DNA of 64,000 bases. Source: Jacaranda mimosifolia (Eukaryota > Streptophyta > Magnoliopsida > Lamiales > Bignoniaceae). The position numbers and the translations under genes are program-made. The stretch spans positions 398,501-462,500 of the forward strand of contig CM032131.1 in assembly GCA_018894105.1 (NCBI GenBank), written 5' to 3'. Below the pieces are notes generated by a model. It had not been told where the DNA came from and did no database searches. It was given only the letters and a program-made list of their open reading frames with translations. This document shows positions 9,339-20,851 of this stretch, piece after piece; positions within the stretch are counted from its first letter, which is position 1; every line of letters begins with the position of its first letter.

Positions 9339-12300
9339 CTAATCTTCATGGTAAAGATACAAGCCAAGACCAAACCGAGCGCATGCTCTGCAGAATGCTA
9401 TTTCCTCTGCTGCAGCAACAGGATCTACAATGTTGCCATTGCCAGGTGGCACCGTCCCAGTTGATTCACGATGTGCCTGTGTTTAGATGTTGCAAACAAT
9501 AGATTTATCTTCCATCTTTACATTCTAATGAAGAGTAAACACAAAATGCACGATGAAACGAAAGGACTGCCTCTCTAGCTCCCCATGCAACAAATAAAAC
9601 ATTAACATATCGCAATGGTCCAAAAAAGGGAAAGAAAATGAGAAATTGAACATATGAATGCAATAAACTAGGCTCTGTTTTATCCTACTACCAATGCACT
9701 TCATTCAAATCTCTGTTGTCTGTTATCAGATAGGTAATAATGAGCATTTACATAAAAAGGAAAGCCTTAAGGAGCACATATCATGCAGTCGTGTAATATT
9801 CACAGAGTCAATAAGTTAGCCGTCTCCTCCAACTTGTTATTTGAAGTGAATCCAGGAAGAAAATCACCGAACCCAATTAAATTTGACAGTTAAATAGCTG
9901 GTCCCCCTTCCCTCTGTACCTTCCGCATTATTTCATTTATCTTGGAGATTTGGTTGTCAAATTAAATTTCACTATATCCGCCAACTCAATAACAATCTAT
10001 GCTAGTTTCAGCTTTCTGTATTTGTATTTCACCCACGAAAGGTAATCCTTTGCACTCGAACCCAATCAGTTTGGTTGTTCATTAGGTGCCTTTCTAGGAA
10101 CCCATTTATTTGTATTTCATCAAATGGGTAAGCATTACATCAATCCCTGCTGAAATATAAAAAGAAATCCAAGATCATGTGAATAGAAGTTTTGGTATTG
10201 ATCTAAAGGTAAAAAGTCATAGCCCACACCCTTATGAAACCCAGTTCAAGATACAAGACTATCGGCAATCATCTATCCCAAAAATAAAATGAAGACAAAT
10301 TCCCGCAGCATCTCCTCTACAAGACAACAAACCACGATTGGTATAAAGACAACAATTCAACTACAATACATCATATGTACGTTGTAACTTTTAATGCAAC
10401 TGGTACAAGACACAACTCAACTTGTACGAAGGCACAATTCAACTTATATATAAACAATACATATATATATGTATCAATCTATGTGCATGCATATCTGTGT
10501 ATGCATGACTGTGTGTGTGTATGCATGCATGCATGGTAACACCAAAAAGAAAACAAACAATCAACAGCAGCAGCAATTTCAATTTAGCAGGACATAATCC
10601 AGAAATGAATTCTGAATCTATGTGCATGTGTATCTGTGTATGCATGACTGTGTGTGTATGTATGTATGCATGCATGGTAACACCCAAAAGAAAATAAAAA
10701 ATCAACAGCAGCAGCAATTTCAATTTAGCAGGACATAGTCCAGAAATGAATTCTATAAACAAAGCTTACTAAATACCCTAGCAAATAACAGTGACAACAA
10801 CTTGTAATGTGTTGGACAATCAATAATGATGGGATCATCCCTCAGGAAGCAACCTCCAGAGTGCAATTGCAATTTTACATTTATGACAATTAGAATAAGT
10901 TCTCATGTCACCGGAAAACACAAATATAAAATATAACATGGAGTGATTCATTAATTCCCAACAGAACCGGTTCAAGTCATACTAAATAATCAAGCTATGT
11001 GAAATGTCTAAAAACCCCAGTTGATTGGTAGGTAAATTTATCAATATAAGGACAAAGATAACTGTTAAATTTGAACCTTTTTCATGGGAAAACCAAAATC
11101 ATGCATTGCCGAAACTGTCTAGAAGGCCCTGTGATACAAGTATAATCTAAAGGACATATAACACCGCCAATTAGCTCCACCAATCTTGATTCCTGTTTCT
11201 TACTTCCTTCATTATTTCCCCACCTTCTTTTCTTCTTTGTAGTCCCAGAGATTGACAACCAATCCCTCTCATAACACTTCCATAATTCCCAACTCAATTC
11301 CTAAGGCAAAAGGACATCAAGTCGTTTTTCTATTTGTATTGATAACGTGTATGGTATAATTTCGTCATCCTGGTATATTTTGATTCGAAGACAGCAAGTC
11401 ACAGTGACAACACACTAGTAACCACTAGGTTGGAGGAAATTATCACCTCCTCTTAAAGCAAAATGTCCAAATGCCGTAGGAAAAAACCAACATATCCCTA
11501 GAAGAGAACCAATGCTTCTTTCTTTTTTCCCACCTCCTTTTCTTCTTTCTAGCCCTAGACATTCACTACCTATCCCTCTCATATACTTCCATCATTCCCA
11601 ACTAAACTAGTAAGGCAAAAGGACATCAATTTATTTTTCTATTTGTATTAATAACATGAAAGGCATAATTTCCTCTTCCTAGAATATTTTTATTCAAAGA
11701 CAGCGAATCATATTGACGACACACTCAACAGCCATTAGGTTGGAAGAAATTATCATCTCCTCTTGAACCAAAATGTCCAAAATGCCCTAGAAACAAACCA
11801 AAATGTCCATGGAGTACAGATATAATTCTGCCCAAAATACATGAAGGACTCACTAGGAATTTCTTTCCTAAAATAGGCAAGTGACCGCCTTTGCTGATTG
11901 CCACTATAGGGTCTTCGGGTATGTTAAGTGTCTCACATTGGTGAAATAAAGAAGTTGTGGTCTCTATATATGATCTTGGGCGATCCTCACCTCTTGAGCT
12001 AGCTTTTTGGGGTTGAGTTAGGTCCAAAGTCCATTCTTTAACATGGTATCGGAGCCACCATTCCCTATGTTGGGTTACCCAGTGTTATTGAGCCACCCAT
12101 TTTATGTTATTATATGCTCCAAATGTTTATTCCTGGGCATGTGCGGGGTGTGTTAGCGCCCCACATCGGTAAAATAAATAATTTGTAGTCTCTATATATG
12201 GTTTTGGGCAATCCTCACCTCTTGATCTAGCTTTTGGGATTGAGTTAGGCCCAAGGTCCATTCTTCAACAACCACTATGAAGTAAAGTCTAGCTCCATCT

Positions 12301-15300
12301 GATGCTACTGAAATTGGGAGAAGAATGAGGCAGTTGTTTTCTTTCGATTGCTAGAGACTCCAATAAATTACCTCAAAGTGTAAATCTGCAGAACACAGAA
12401 ATTGCAGATTTCGATCGATTTTGTTTTCAAAATCTCAAGAGAAATGACAGAATGATTTTCAAAATGAAGTATTCTGACATTAGCGTTTCGTGGTTAAAAT
12501 AGGTTCTAACAAGCTTTCCTTTTTAATCTAATTTTTCCAATATAAATGACAAAGAAAATTGAAGTCTGATAAGGAAAAAAATATCAGAGACAGAATGGGA
12601 TTGATTCAATTAGCATATATTAATAATTCAAGAATTAGCACAAAGTACATATCATTTGAATTTTATTAGAAGAGTGATGGACTTATTTGCAATGTCATAC
12701 TATGCTATGAAGGCACTAATTCAAATAAGGACATGTTCAAAAACTTAATGTGACATTTATGAATATCAGGAGTTTCCAGCCACAGCTACACTAAAAGCAA
12801 GAGGCAGTCAATATTTACAAGGACAACACTTTATAAGGAATAGATATCACAGTATGATAAAAGGTAGGGGTAAAACATCCTCAAAAGAGGATGCTATGAT
12901 GAGTTTTCATACATACACAGAAAGTGCAAGCTAATGACAATAGCATACCTCAAATAAATATAAAAATAATCTAAAGAAATTCCCTTCAAAGAGGCTTATA
13001 TCCCCGCACAACCAACAACAATTTCAAACTACCTAACATCATACACGTGTGCTTGTGTGCATAACCAAAGCACATGCATATCCAAGCAGAATTTTCCCAA
13101 GGTGATATCCAAGAAAATCAAGTCATCAACAACTTCAAGCTGTTCAAAATTATATAATTCATGCATACATGGACACCCACACACATGCATAAGTACATGT
13201 ATAACAATCACATAGCTCGATGCCTCAATCATAAGTCCAAACAAAACGAGTTTAATTCATACCAAAAAATAAAGTTATACAAAATACCAAGGTCTAGCTA
13301 GTGATTTACAACATACATTAATTAAGAAAAAATCTGACACTTAAAAGTTTCATTATAGGAAAACCAACAAGCTTGAAATGCCTAGGGGTATAGGACCTAT
13401 GACTAAAATAGATTGATGACATCCATAGACCACACATCTCCGAAACTGTCAATGATATCTTTTCTCCATCCACTTCAGAAGTTCCCCTTAAAAGAAGCCC
13501 ATATCCTAGCACAACTAGAAACAGTTTCAAACTACCTAACATCATACAAATATGTGCGCGTTCATGTGCACAACAATACCAATCCTTAAAAAGAATTTCC
13601 CAAGGGTGATATCCGAGAGAATCAACACTTCAACATGTTCAAAATTATCTATGCTTACAAGCATACACACACACATGCACATAACACTTGTATGACAATT
13701 GCATAGCCCAATCATAATTTCAAATAAAACTAGTTTTAAGTCTTAGCAAACAATGAGATTACATGTAATATCAAGCTCTAGAACAAAGATTGCCAATTTA
13801 AACTAATTAAGAACAAATCTTAAACTCAAAGTTTTATTATGGGAAAATGAAAGAGCTTAGATTGCCTGGGGATATAATAACAACCTATAGGACACGAGAT
13901 TCCTACAGAACTAATGATAGTCATAACCCAAAGACCACCATTTGACACCACTGATGATATCATTTGTCCCTCCATTATTGATTTCTCTCTCTTTCACACT
14001 ACCTACTTCAACTGTCTGTTATTTTACGATGATTAGTACAATTGCAAACAAGTTATTAGCCACTTGCTGATTATCAAATTAAACTATTAGGAAAATGAGC
14101 AGATCGGCCAAAGGAAATCAAAAACATTGAAAATTATAAGAAAAATCTTGTCCATCACATTCAATATGACTTATCTTCACAAACAGTAAATTAGTGCCAA
14201 AACATACATTCAAAAAGTACCAATTTACCACCAAATCAAATAGTTTAAGTAGTTCAACCATTCAGTTAAGTCACATGATTCAATTACATCGTTAATATTT
14301 TTATAATTACAAAGTTTTTTGGAACATAGAGGGCCTAAGGACAGGGTTGTCAAATTCAATGCTGAGGTTAGGTTTGAATTTTTTGTTCTGGTCAAATGCA
14401 CTGCTCGATAACTTTATCTGAACGTTAATTTTAATTTTGCACAAACACCTAACCAAACATTCAACATAATCCATTCAAAGTACAAACTCAATTTTTGTGC
14501 ATTAAATTAGGACAATTTAATAGATAGGATTGAGGGTCTCCTTGAGCCAGAGAGCCGATGTTAACACTTGGATAGGAGTGATGGCACATCGAATGTTGGT
14601 TGCTTGATGATACAAAAGTCAATTAAAATATTTTGGTTGAAATATGGAACTTGCTACTGGCAAATCACAACCAAAGTTCTGTAAAATTCTAAGAAGAGGT
14701 TGAAATTCTTAGCTTCACAATCTTTCTACACCATTTCCTGCATTCACAATCTCAGATGAACTCCCTATCTATGCTATCTACCTTCTATTCTCAACTCTCC
14801 TATGCAATGCGGCCTCCCCTCCATGCCCTCCTTTTATATTCATAAAATGGAATATTTCTCATTGAAAGAGAAATAAAAATCAAGTACTTAGTAATACAAC
14901 CAAAACTTAGATAAAAAATTGATAAATAACACTTAAGTTAAGTCATGTTTATTAGAAAGGTAAAATATTGAATGAGGATAAAATCAGATACTGTTTTGTA
15001 GGCTTTTTCTCAAAACCTTTCAAATTCTTTACCTTTTTTTTTCCTCTTTCTCTATATCATCAATGGAGTAAAAAAGAGAAAGGGACTATGAGGAACAATT
15101 TTATCTTTTTCTTTTTTTTTCTTTTCTTTTTTTTTTTTCAAGAGTGCGAAAGTACCACATTAATCACAACAAACATGAGTCAACTAATAGCATCCGATAA
15201 TAAAAAAATAAGACCATGTTTGATGGGGTGAATAGAGGACAGAACAATATAATTCGCACGAAACATTAATGAGGAAAAAGAAGCGCTCAAGGACTTAGAC

Positions 15301-16776
15301 ACAAGAGTCGTGCTAGCTTCCAAAAGCAAAGTAGGATCAGGCTACAAGCCATTTTCAGGTGTAAGATGATGATTAAATAACATGCAAACAAAAGCATACC
15401 TCTCCATCAGAACCCCGTACTGTTACCCGATATACCACAGTCACACTTCCATTCTCAGAAAAGATAACATCACGGATTTCTCCACACCAACCTACAAAAA
15501 AGAGTTATTAGTAATTCAAGCATTTTTTGAAATGGAAGACGTAACAGGAACCTTGTCATGTCAAGGCATGCAAGGCAAACCACAAGAAAAGTACGCATAA
15601 TAACATAATTGGAAGAAAAATTGCACTTCATATGCAATAGGCCAAGCAGTCAAAGGATTGTAAAAGAAATAACAGTGATTTATTTTTTCTTCTTTTAATT
15701 AATGAAGAGGAGAAAATTTAAGAATAAGGGGTGCAGATCCTCTAAGTTTAGTATATTTTATCTCTATTTGCACTATTTGGAGTTCTACTGCATCTTTTCT
15801 TAACTTACATTTTTAAAAAAAAGCATTGTTTACCTAATGTGCCAAACACAAGAAGGAGCATTATCAAACATCGCCTAGGAAGAGGAAGAAAGAGAATGGA
15901 ACACATAGAAGAAAATTTAGCAGAACAACTAAGCACCAGTGACTTACTCTCTAGGAAAGTTTCTGGTGCATGCACAAGTCAAGAGAAAAAACTTACAAAT
16001 GAAGATTCAGGGGAATAATAAAACATGGCCTCTGTTAGAGTTAGGGAAGTGCAATAGATTGCCAACTTTGCCCGACAATGGAATGATAAAACAATAAATA
16101 TTGAGAAGTATAATATTAATCATTTCTTGTAGGATAGGTAAACTATTGTATAATTTTGATTTTTGAGTTGTATTTTGGTATTGTAGAAAATGACACAGGT
16201 GAGTTAGACCTAGCATAGCTTTACAAATGCTATATTGGATAAACTTTTCCATAACACCAAGAAAAATATGAGATGGATATTGCATGTCACCTGGAGCATA
16301 AAAGCTCAGCATGCGATTTGCCTGGTACCTGGGCAAATTGCCGAAACCAGACAAATTACATTATCAGCAGCATAACAAAAAAGAGAAAAAAAAGGAACAG
16401 AAAACAAAACCAAGTTGCACTACTACCTCGTAACTTACCAGGGGATGAAGGTGGCATGATCATCATTACTCTTGATTATGTTATCAGGTATCCTCTTATT
16501 GAGATCACGCAGAATCTCAGCAAGGGGACGAGTGATGCAAGATGACTTGTCCAGAGGTACAACATAATTTGAATTAGGGGCTGCTGCTTTCTTACTACTG
16601 CTACTTCCATCACCACTAGATAGCGCAGATATTCGGTGCTTCAGTATCCTGCCTAAAACACTGGAACTAAACTGGGTCTGGGTCCGATATGGTATTGGGC
16701 ATCCCATCATAGGAAAGCTGACGTCTGTCACCGGTAGCATGATTTTAGGGGATTGGACAGCCATGCCGACAACCAT
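9339..16776 (-). CDS. RAD52-2: RAD52-like single-strand DNA-binding/annealing protein (plant RAD52-2 type)
   Basis: Four coding exons on the minus strand: 16439-16776, 16291-16328, 15400-15491 and 9339-9476 (338+38+92+138 nt = 202 codons with stop). All junctions are GT-AG and keep frame. Conserved blocks in order are NYVVPLDKSS, ITRPLAEILRDLNKRIPDNI, NRMLSFYAPGWCGEIRDVIF, ENGSVTVVYRVTVRGSDGE, GNGNIVDPVAAAEEIAFCRA and the end CARFGLGLYLYHED. These are diagnostic of plant RAD52-like proteins, which bind and anneal single-stranded DNA in recombination repair, in organelles or nucleus depending on paralogue and isoform. The first about 70 residues are Ser/Arg/Lys-rich and divergent, consistent with an organelle transit peptide. 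The start is the first ATG after the 5' UTR intron acceptor (16782); an alternative with better context is 16764. Introns are 110, 799 and 5923 bp. The product assignment is from family knowledge; localisation is inferred. Confidence 0.88.
10478..10757. repeat. Tandem duplication, 140-bp unit x2, in RAD52 intron 3
   Basis: CTATGTGCATG...CCAGAAATGAATTCT occurs twice, at 10478 and 10618. Each unit has a TGTGTGTATGCATGCATG tract and an AACAGCAGCAGCAATTTCAA block. The copies differ by scattered changes and small indels. Confidence 0.85.
11180..11800. repeat. Direct duplication, period about 310 bp, in RAD52 intron 3
   Basis: The blocks CACCT(T/C)CTTTTCTTCTTT, CATCA..TTTTTCTATTTGTATT and TAGGTTGGA(G/A)GAAATTATCA recur in the same order at about 11220-11455 and 11530-11765. 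The copies have clear divergence. Confidence 0.75.
11922..12270 (+). mobile_element. TRIM (terminal-repeat retrotransposon in miniature)
   Basis: The left LTR is 11922-12043 (TGTTAAGTGTCTCACATTGG...TTTAACA) and the right LTR is 12151-12270 (TGTTAGCGCCCCACATCGG...CTTCAACA). Between them a primer-binding site TGGTATCGGAGCCAC starts right after the left LTR and matches the 3' end of initiator tRNA-Met with one change. A G-rich tract (GGGCATGTGCGGGGTG) precedes the right LTR. Both LTRs share CTCTATATATG and ATCCTCACCTCTTGA. Total is 349 bp with no coding capacity. No clean target-site duplication was found (GGGTA left, ACCAC right). It lies in RAD52 intron 3, antisense to the gene. Confidence 0.88.
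12980..14000. repeat. Direct duplication, period about 505 bp, in RAD52 intron 3
   Basis: The blocks CAAACTACCTAACATCATAC, AAGGTGATATCC / AAGGGTGATATCC, TGTTCAAAATTAT and an ACACACACATGCA tract recur in the same order from about 12985 and about 13490. The copies are strongly diverged, so the duplication is old. Confidence 0.7.
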
Positions 16777-18013
16777 CACTACCTGCTGACCAAACACATA
16801 TTGCAATGGGTAATTCATGCAGGGTTACATGAGATGAATTGCTAACCACACTTTCTCACTTTCAAATAAATCCCACACTAACAAAAACTTCAAAAGAAAA
16901 CCAAATCGATTATTTACACTTACCAATTCCAAACCTTCAGCCAAGGAATAGGAATTACCTTTGAGATCATTGACCAGATCATATGTGATCTAAGATGAAT
17001 TCTCTTTTTGATGGCATTACCAACCTATCTTGCTTATAAACCCTTATGAATAAGACTTTAATGCATAATCTGTCAATTTTCTACTTGACACTATTGCTTT
17101 AATACTAATGTTCAGATGTTGAAAGTGAGAACTAAATCTATTGAATCCTGGTAGGCATGTCAACATAACACCGGTTAACAATAAAGCAGGAAACAAACCT
17201 TACTCAAGTAATAAGATGATATTTTGTTTGCAAGGTTTGGGATGAAAAACAATTCAACTTTTGGCATTGTAATACGAACACCATATTATCTGTAAAATGC
17301 ATACAAAAACGCTAACAACTTTTCACCATAAAAACAAATGGAAAATTAAGACCCTTGGTATACATTACTTTATCTATATTATTAACAAAGTACCTCCTCC
17401 TTTTTTGGTATGTTTTCATGTGATATACCTTAAATATCTTCACTTTTTTAATTCTGATAATTAGAAGTTATGTAATAACTATCATCTATAACCTACCTAT
17501 TTCAAACCTACAATTATTATTTTATAATAACCTTTTAATTTTTACTTATGAAAAATTAAAATAAATATATTAAAATTATTAAAACAAAATTTACATTATG
17601 CGAAAAATAAACTAATATTATTATTATATAAAAAATATTATAGAAATTTTAGCAAGAACGTGCATATAAAAGGTGAGCTTAAAAAAAAAAACTAGTCAGC
17701 AAACAGCTTGATTCAATGAAAATGGAATCCCAAACTAAAGTTGGATATCCAGAAGTTCAGTTGTGCCAATCCCACCAAGAAACGTCCTAGTAATTGGAAA
17801 CATTTGATTCCAGTGGAAATCAAAAAACAGTATTATATTCTATTCCGATTGACATCAGAATTCAACACCAATTATAACTAAAGCACCTAAACAGAAATCA
17901 GTAAAGGACCAAATATTAAATTGAAAACCAAAGATAACAATATCAGATTATCAATATCTCGAAATTATAAAATAAATAAATGAATGAACAATCAAAGAGC
18001 TAATTCTCCAAAC

Positions 18014-18245
18014 CTAGAGTGGGAGTCGAGCTCTTAGTTTTTCTGTATCTTTCGCAGATAGAGGATTCAAAATCGCAGGTGGAGGGATAAAGAACACGCC
18101 GGATGCGGTAAGGCGTCCGGCTAATCAAAGATAGAGGAAAGAGCTGGTACGATGAACGCTAGACGCGAGGGAGAAAGGCTCTGCGGTGGGTTCAGCTGTA
18201 GAGGAGGCAAGGAGATGGGCAGAGGAGAGGAGGCGGCGGTGCGCG
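18014..18245 (-). other. Noncoding first exon / promoter-proximal region of the RAD52-like gene
   Basis: A GC-rich, CT-rich stretch on the minus strand ends CCCACTCTAG at 18014, followed by a GT donor. The matching acceptor is TTTGGTCAGCAG before 16782, giving a 1.23-kb 5' UTR intron. No ATG occurs in this exon on the minus strand, so translation starts in the next exon. The transcription start is estimated. Candidate TATA-like words lie at about 18350-18360, immediately before the element X LTR. Confidence 0.6.
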
Positions 18246-18381
18246 GCGTGAAGACTAAATATTTTACACGCACTTTCGGGTTCTGATTCTTTACTGGCTT
18301 TCTCGACAATTTAAGCGAGAACAATTTAAGACAATAAAACTGGTTGTTGAGAATATATAAATTATAAAATATAATAATTAT

Positions 18382-19037
18382 TGATGACAGTCCTTTTTGG
18401 CATAATGAGCTTCTTGGTCTCGACCTGATGGTCCAAATTGACCTGAAAGATGGGTTAAGGATATGAGGTGTAGGTTGAATCTTGCAATTAGTGAACAAAT
18501 GTTAGGTTAGCCATAAAACCCTTTGATGCTTAAATTAATATTCAATTAGGGAATAATTTGATAGAGTAACGGCTTAAAGTGTATTGAAGGCGTACTTTTG
18601 TCTTTGAAAGAAAGGTATTTATAATGCTTGGTAAGGAGTGGAAAAGATAATGTTTGCCCTACCATGGGTTTGATCTTCTTTTCCTTGGGTAGGGGCAATC
18701 TAGGTCTCTCCAACCTAGCTTAGTGCCATGTTTGTGATCCGCCAGCCATAAGGGGCATGCTTACTACCATTAAAGTGCAGTTAGGATGATGGTTTGGTTG
18801 CATTAAATGCGGATGCGATGGGTGGCAAAAGTTGTCATTAATGCTCCTACCGCCAGGCGACTGCCTCATCATCCGCGCATTCCGACGTCATACAGTCAGG
18901 AGGAATCAAACTCTGAAGTCGATCTAAACTTTCAAAAACTTCAATGCCGGTGAACCTGCTTAGGCCCAAGGCCTGGTTTGTTTGGACTTGATACTGGGCC
19001 GGCATTTTTCTTCGGCTTGTGAGCTATACCCATATCA
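18382..19037 (-). repeat. 3' LTR of element X (left copy)
   Basis: Starts TGATGACAG and ends CCCATATCA on the plus strand. The minus strand has TATAAATA (about 18615). Many C-to-T changes distinguish it from the right copy, for example in the GTTAGGTTAGCCATAAAACC stretch against GTTAGGCCAGCCGAGAGGGT. As the 3' LTR it points toward the RAD52-like gene. Confidence 0.9.
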
Positions 19038-19056
19038 TGAGCCCCCCCACTCCATA
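19038..19056 (-). other. Polypurine tract of element X
   Basis: On the minus strand GGAGTGGGGGGGCTCA directly precedes the LTR start TGATATGG. Equivalent tracts lie at 48235 and 51937 in D and B. Confidence 0.75.
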
Positions 19057-19300
19057 GTCCGATGGACCCGGTGGAGGTTGGAGTAAGGAGTAGCGTGCTT
19101 CATTGGTTAAAAACTTGATTCAAAAGGCGGGAACTGTTTTCAAGTCTCGACTAGGACTGATTTCAAATCTCAACTGGGGTTTTACAGGCAGGAACCTTTT
19201 TTGGGCTGTAATGTTGATATTTGTGTGCTGATGGCCGGCGGTTACGCATTAATTAGCCACTAGCCAGTCAATTTCATCGATTGGCATACTGGGCAAGATC

Positions 19301-19308
19301 TATAAACA
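19301..19308 (+). promoter_or_regulatory. TATA box for the antisense ORF, element X
   Basis: TATAAACA, 180 bp before the ATG at 19481 and 264 bp inside from the LTR edge. A GTAAGT word follows at about 19420, as in D, suggesting a 5' UTR intron. Confidence 0.55.
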
Positions 19309-19480
19309 GTTGTTTTTTACTGCCCATTTGGCACTTTTACCGCATCATTTAGAGGTTGAATTTCGGAGAATTTAGGTCGAGTTTCAGCAATCTGCAATTC
19401 TTAGTTTGTGCGTCTATCTTGTGTAAGTCTACTTCTCATCCTATTTAGTTCACTTGTTTGCCTATTTTTCGTTCATACAA

Positions 19481-20851
19481 ATGGCTAAAGTTGTTGGGAA
19501 GGATAGAGTTGAGAGTTCTAGTTCTAAGGTGACCAGGTCGATGAATGCTTCGACTCGTAGGAATAGTAGTTTAGATGAGACATCAAGTAGCAAGTCTGGT
19601 CCTTCCAGTGAGCCTAAGAGAGTGGATGTCGTTGGAGAGGAAGTAGAGGTTGATGAAGGGATTGAGCCTTCCAGCCCTATTGTCGACGAGACGGGGCCTC
19701 CTGAGCTAGTGACTGACAAGGTAGGGCCATCTGAGGAGGCTAACCAGCCTCCTCGATCGAGGGGTAGATTATTTACAATCGCCTATTACAGTAAGATTAT
19801 ACCTAAGGTGACTATGAATGATTTGAGGTTGATTAAGATGAAATATTATATTCCTGAGGGACTTGAGCTAATTAAACCTATGGTAGGGGAGAGGATGCAT
19901 ACACTTCCTAAGGGACATTTAACTATTTTCGAGGATGCACAAAAGTGTAGGCTTAGATTTCCTCTTACACAACCTATAGTCGACCTACTGAGAGGTCTTC
20001 GTGTTTGTATAACTTAATTGTTATCCAATTGCTTTTCCCTCTTATACAACTTTATTATTTTAATGATAATTCATGACCAACCCCCTTCTTGGGCTAATTT
20101 TAGCAATCCTTTTCATCTCTCAATGTCTTGGAAGTCGGGCTTTTACTACTTGACTGCTCGATCTCGTCAAAAAATTTTTGTGGCCCCCTCTTCTTCTCAT
20201 GGACAAACCTGGAATAAGAGGTATTTTCTGTGTCCAAGCTCCCAGTGGGGCCAGTTTCAATATCCCCAGGGGTTGATGGATGGGGAGGGTCGAGATGAAC
20301 AATGATGAAAACCTGAGTTGGAACAATACTTTCATTCGAGATCTGCTCTAGTTTGATGAGATGCATTCATCCAAGTTCGCTAGGGAGAGAAACTTGGTTT
20401 TGGAAGGATTGTCGACTGCCTCGCTAAGATTGCATGCTAATACACGCTTAGGTAGAACTGACTTATCTGACCTCTTATCGATATACATTATATGTTTAGT
20501 CTTTGATCGAGATAGTTTTTATTTTTAGCAGGTCAGTCTATTATGAACCGAGGTAGGCAAATAGCTATGCAAAAGTAGTAGAGAGCCCAAGAAAGCCACA
20601 AGGTTGCAATGGCTTGTCGGGAGGCGGCAGCGTAGGTCGCTAGGGCTAAACAGGTGGCGCCAGCTAGTTCGTCTCCCATTGCTCAGAGTGTGGGAGTGGC
20701 AAGTAGCCTGGCTCCTCGACCTAAGAGGAAAGTAACAGAGGTTGAAGGGCATAGCGCTCTTATGAAAAGTGTGGCTGATAAAGGGAAAGAGAAGGCTACT
20801 AACCCCAATGCGGCTACTTATGAAATGCTTATTGTGCAACTTGAAGGCAAG
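19481..20851 (+). pseudogene. Antisense ORF (Transposase_28-like), exons 1-2 part, element X
   Basis: The ATG at 19481 opens 179 codons: a Ser/Glu-rich acidic N-terminus, then RGRLFTIAYYSKIIPKVT, IPEGLELIKP, LTIFEDAQKCRLRFPL and LLRGLRVCIT, followed by TAA. The frame continues as ILMIIHDQPPSWANFSNPFH, SGFYYLTARSRQKIFVAP and a WNKRYF block. Exon 1 would end at 20451 (CGCTTAG, then GT). The intron ends TTTTTAGCAG at 20531, and exon 2 resumes at 20532. Exon 2 is cut at 20851 by the nested repeat R. The role is unknown; it is not gag or pol. X has the longest intact N-terminal reading frame of the four copies. Confidence 0.75.

Noticed and set aside
10439..10762. 107-codon His/Thr-rich open frame on the minus strand
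   Set aside because: Made by the 140-bp tandem duplication with TG-rich tracts inside an intron.
12044..12058. tRNA-Met-like sequence
   Set aside because: Only the primer-binding site of the TRIM; the same applies to 40569-40580. No tRNA gene folds around either.
18121..18498. 125-codon open frame on the minus strand
   Set aside because: Runs from LTR X through the RAD52 5' exon; it crosses an element border and has no conserved blocks.
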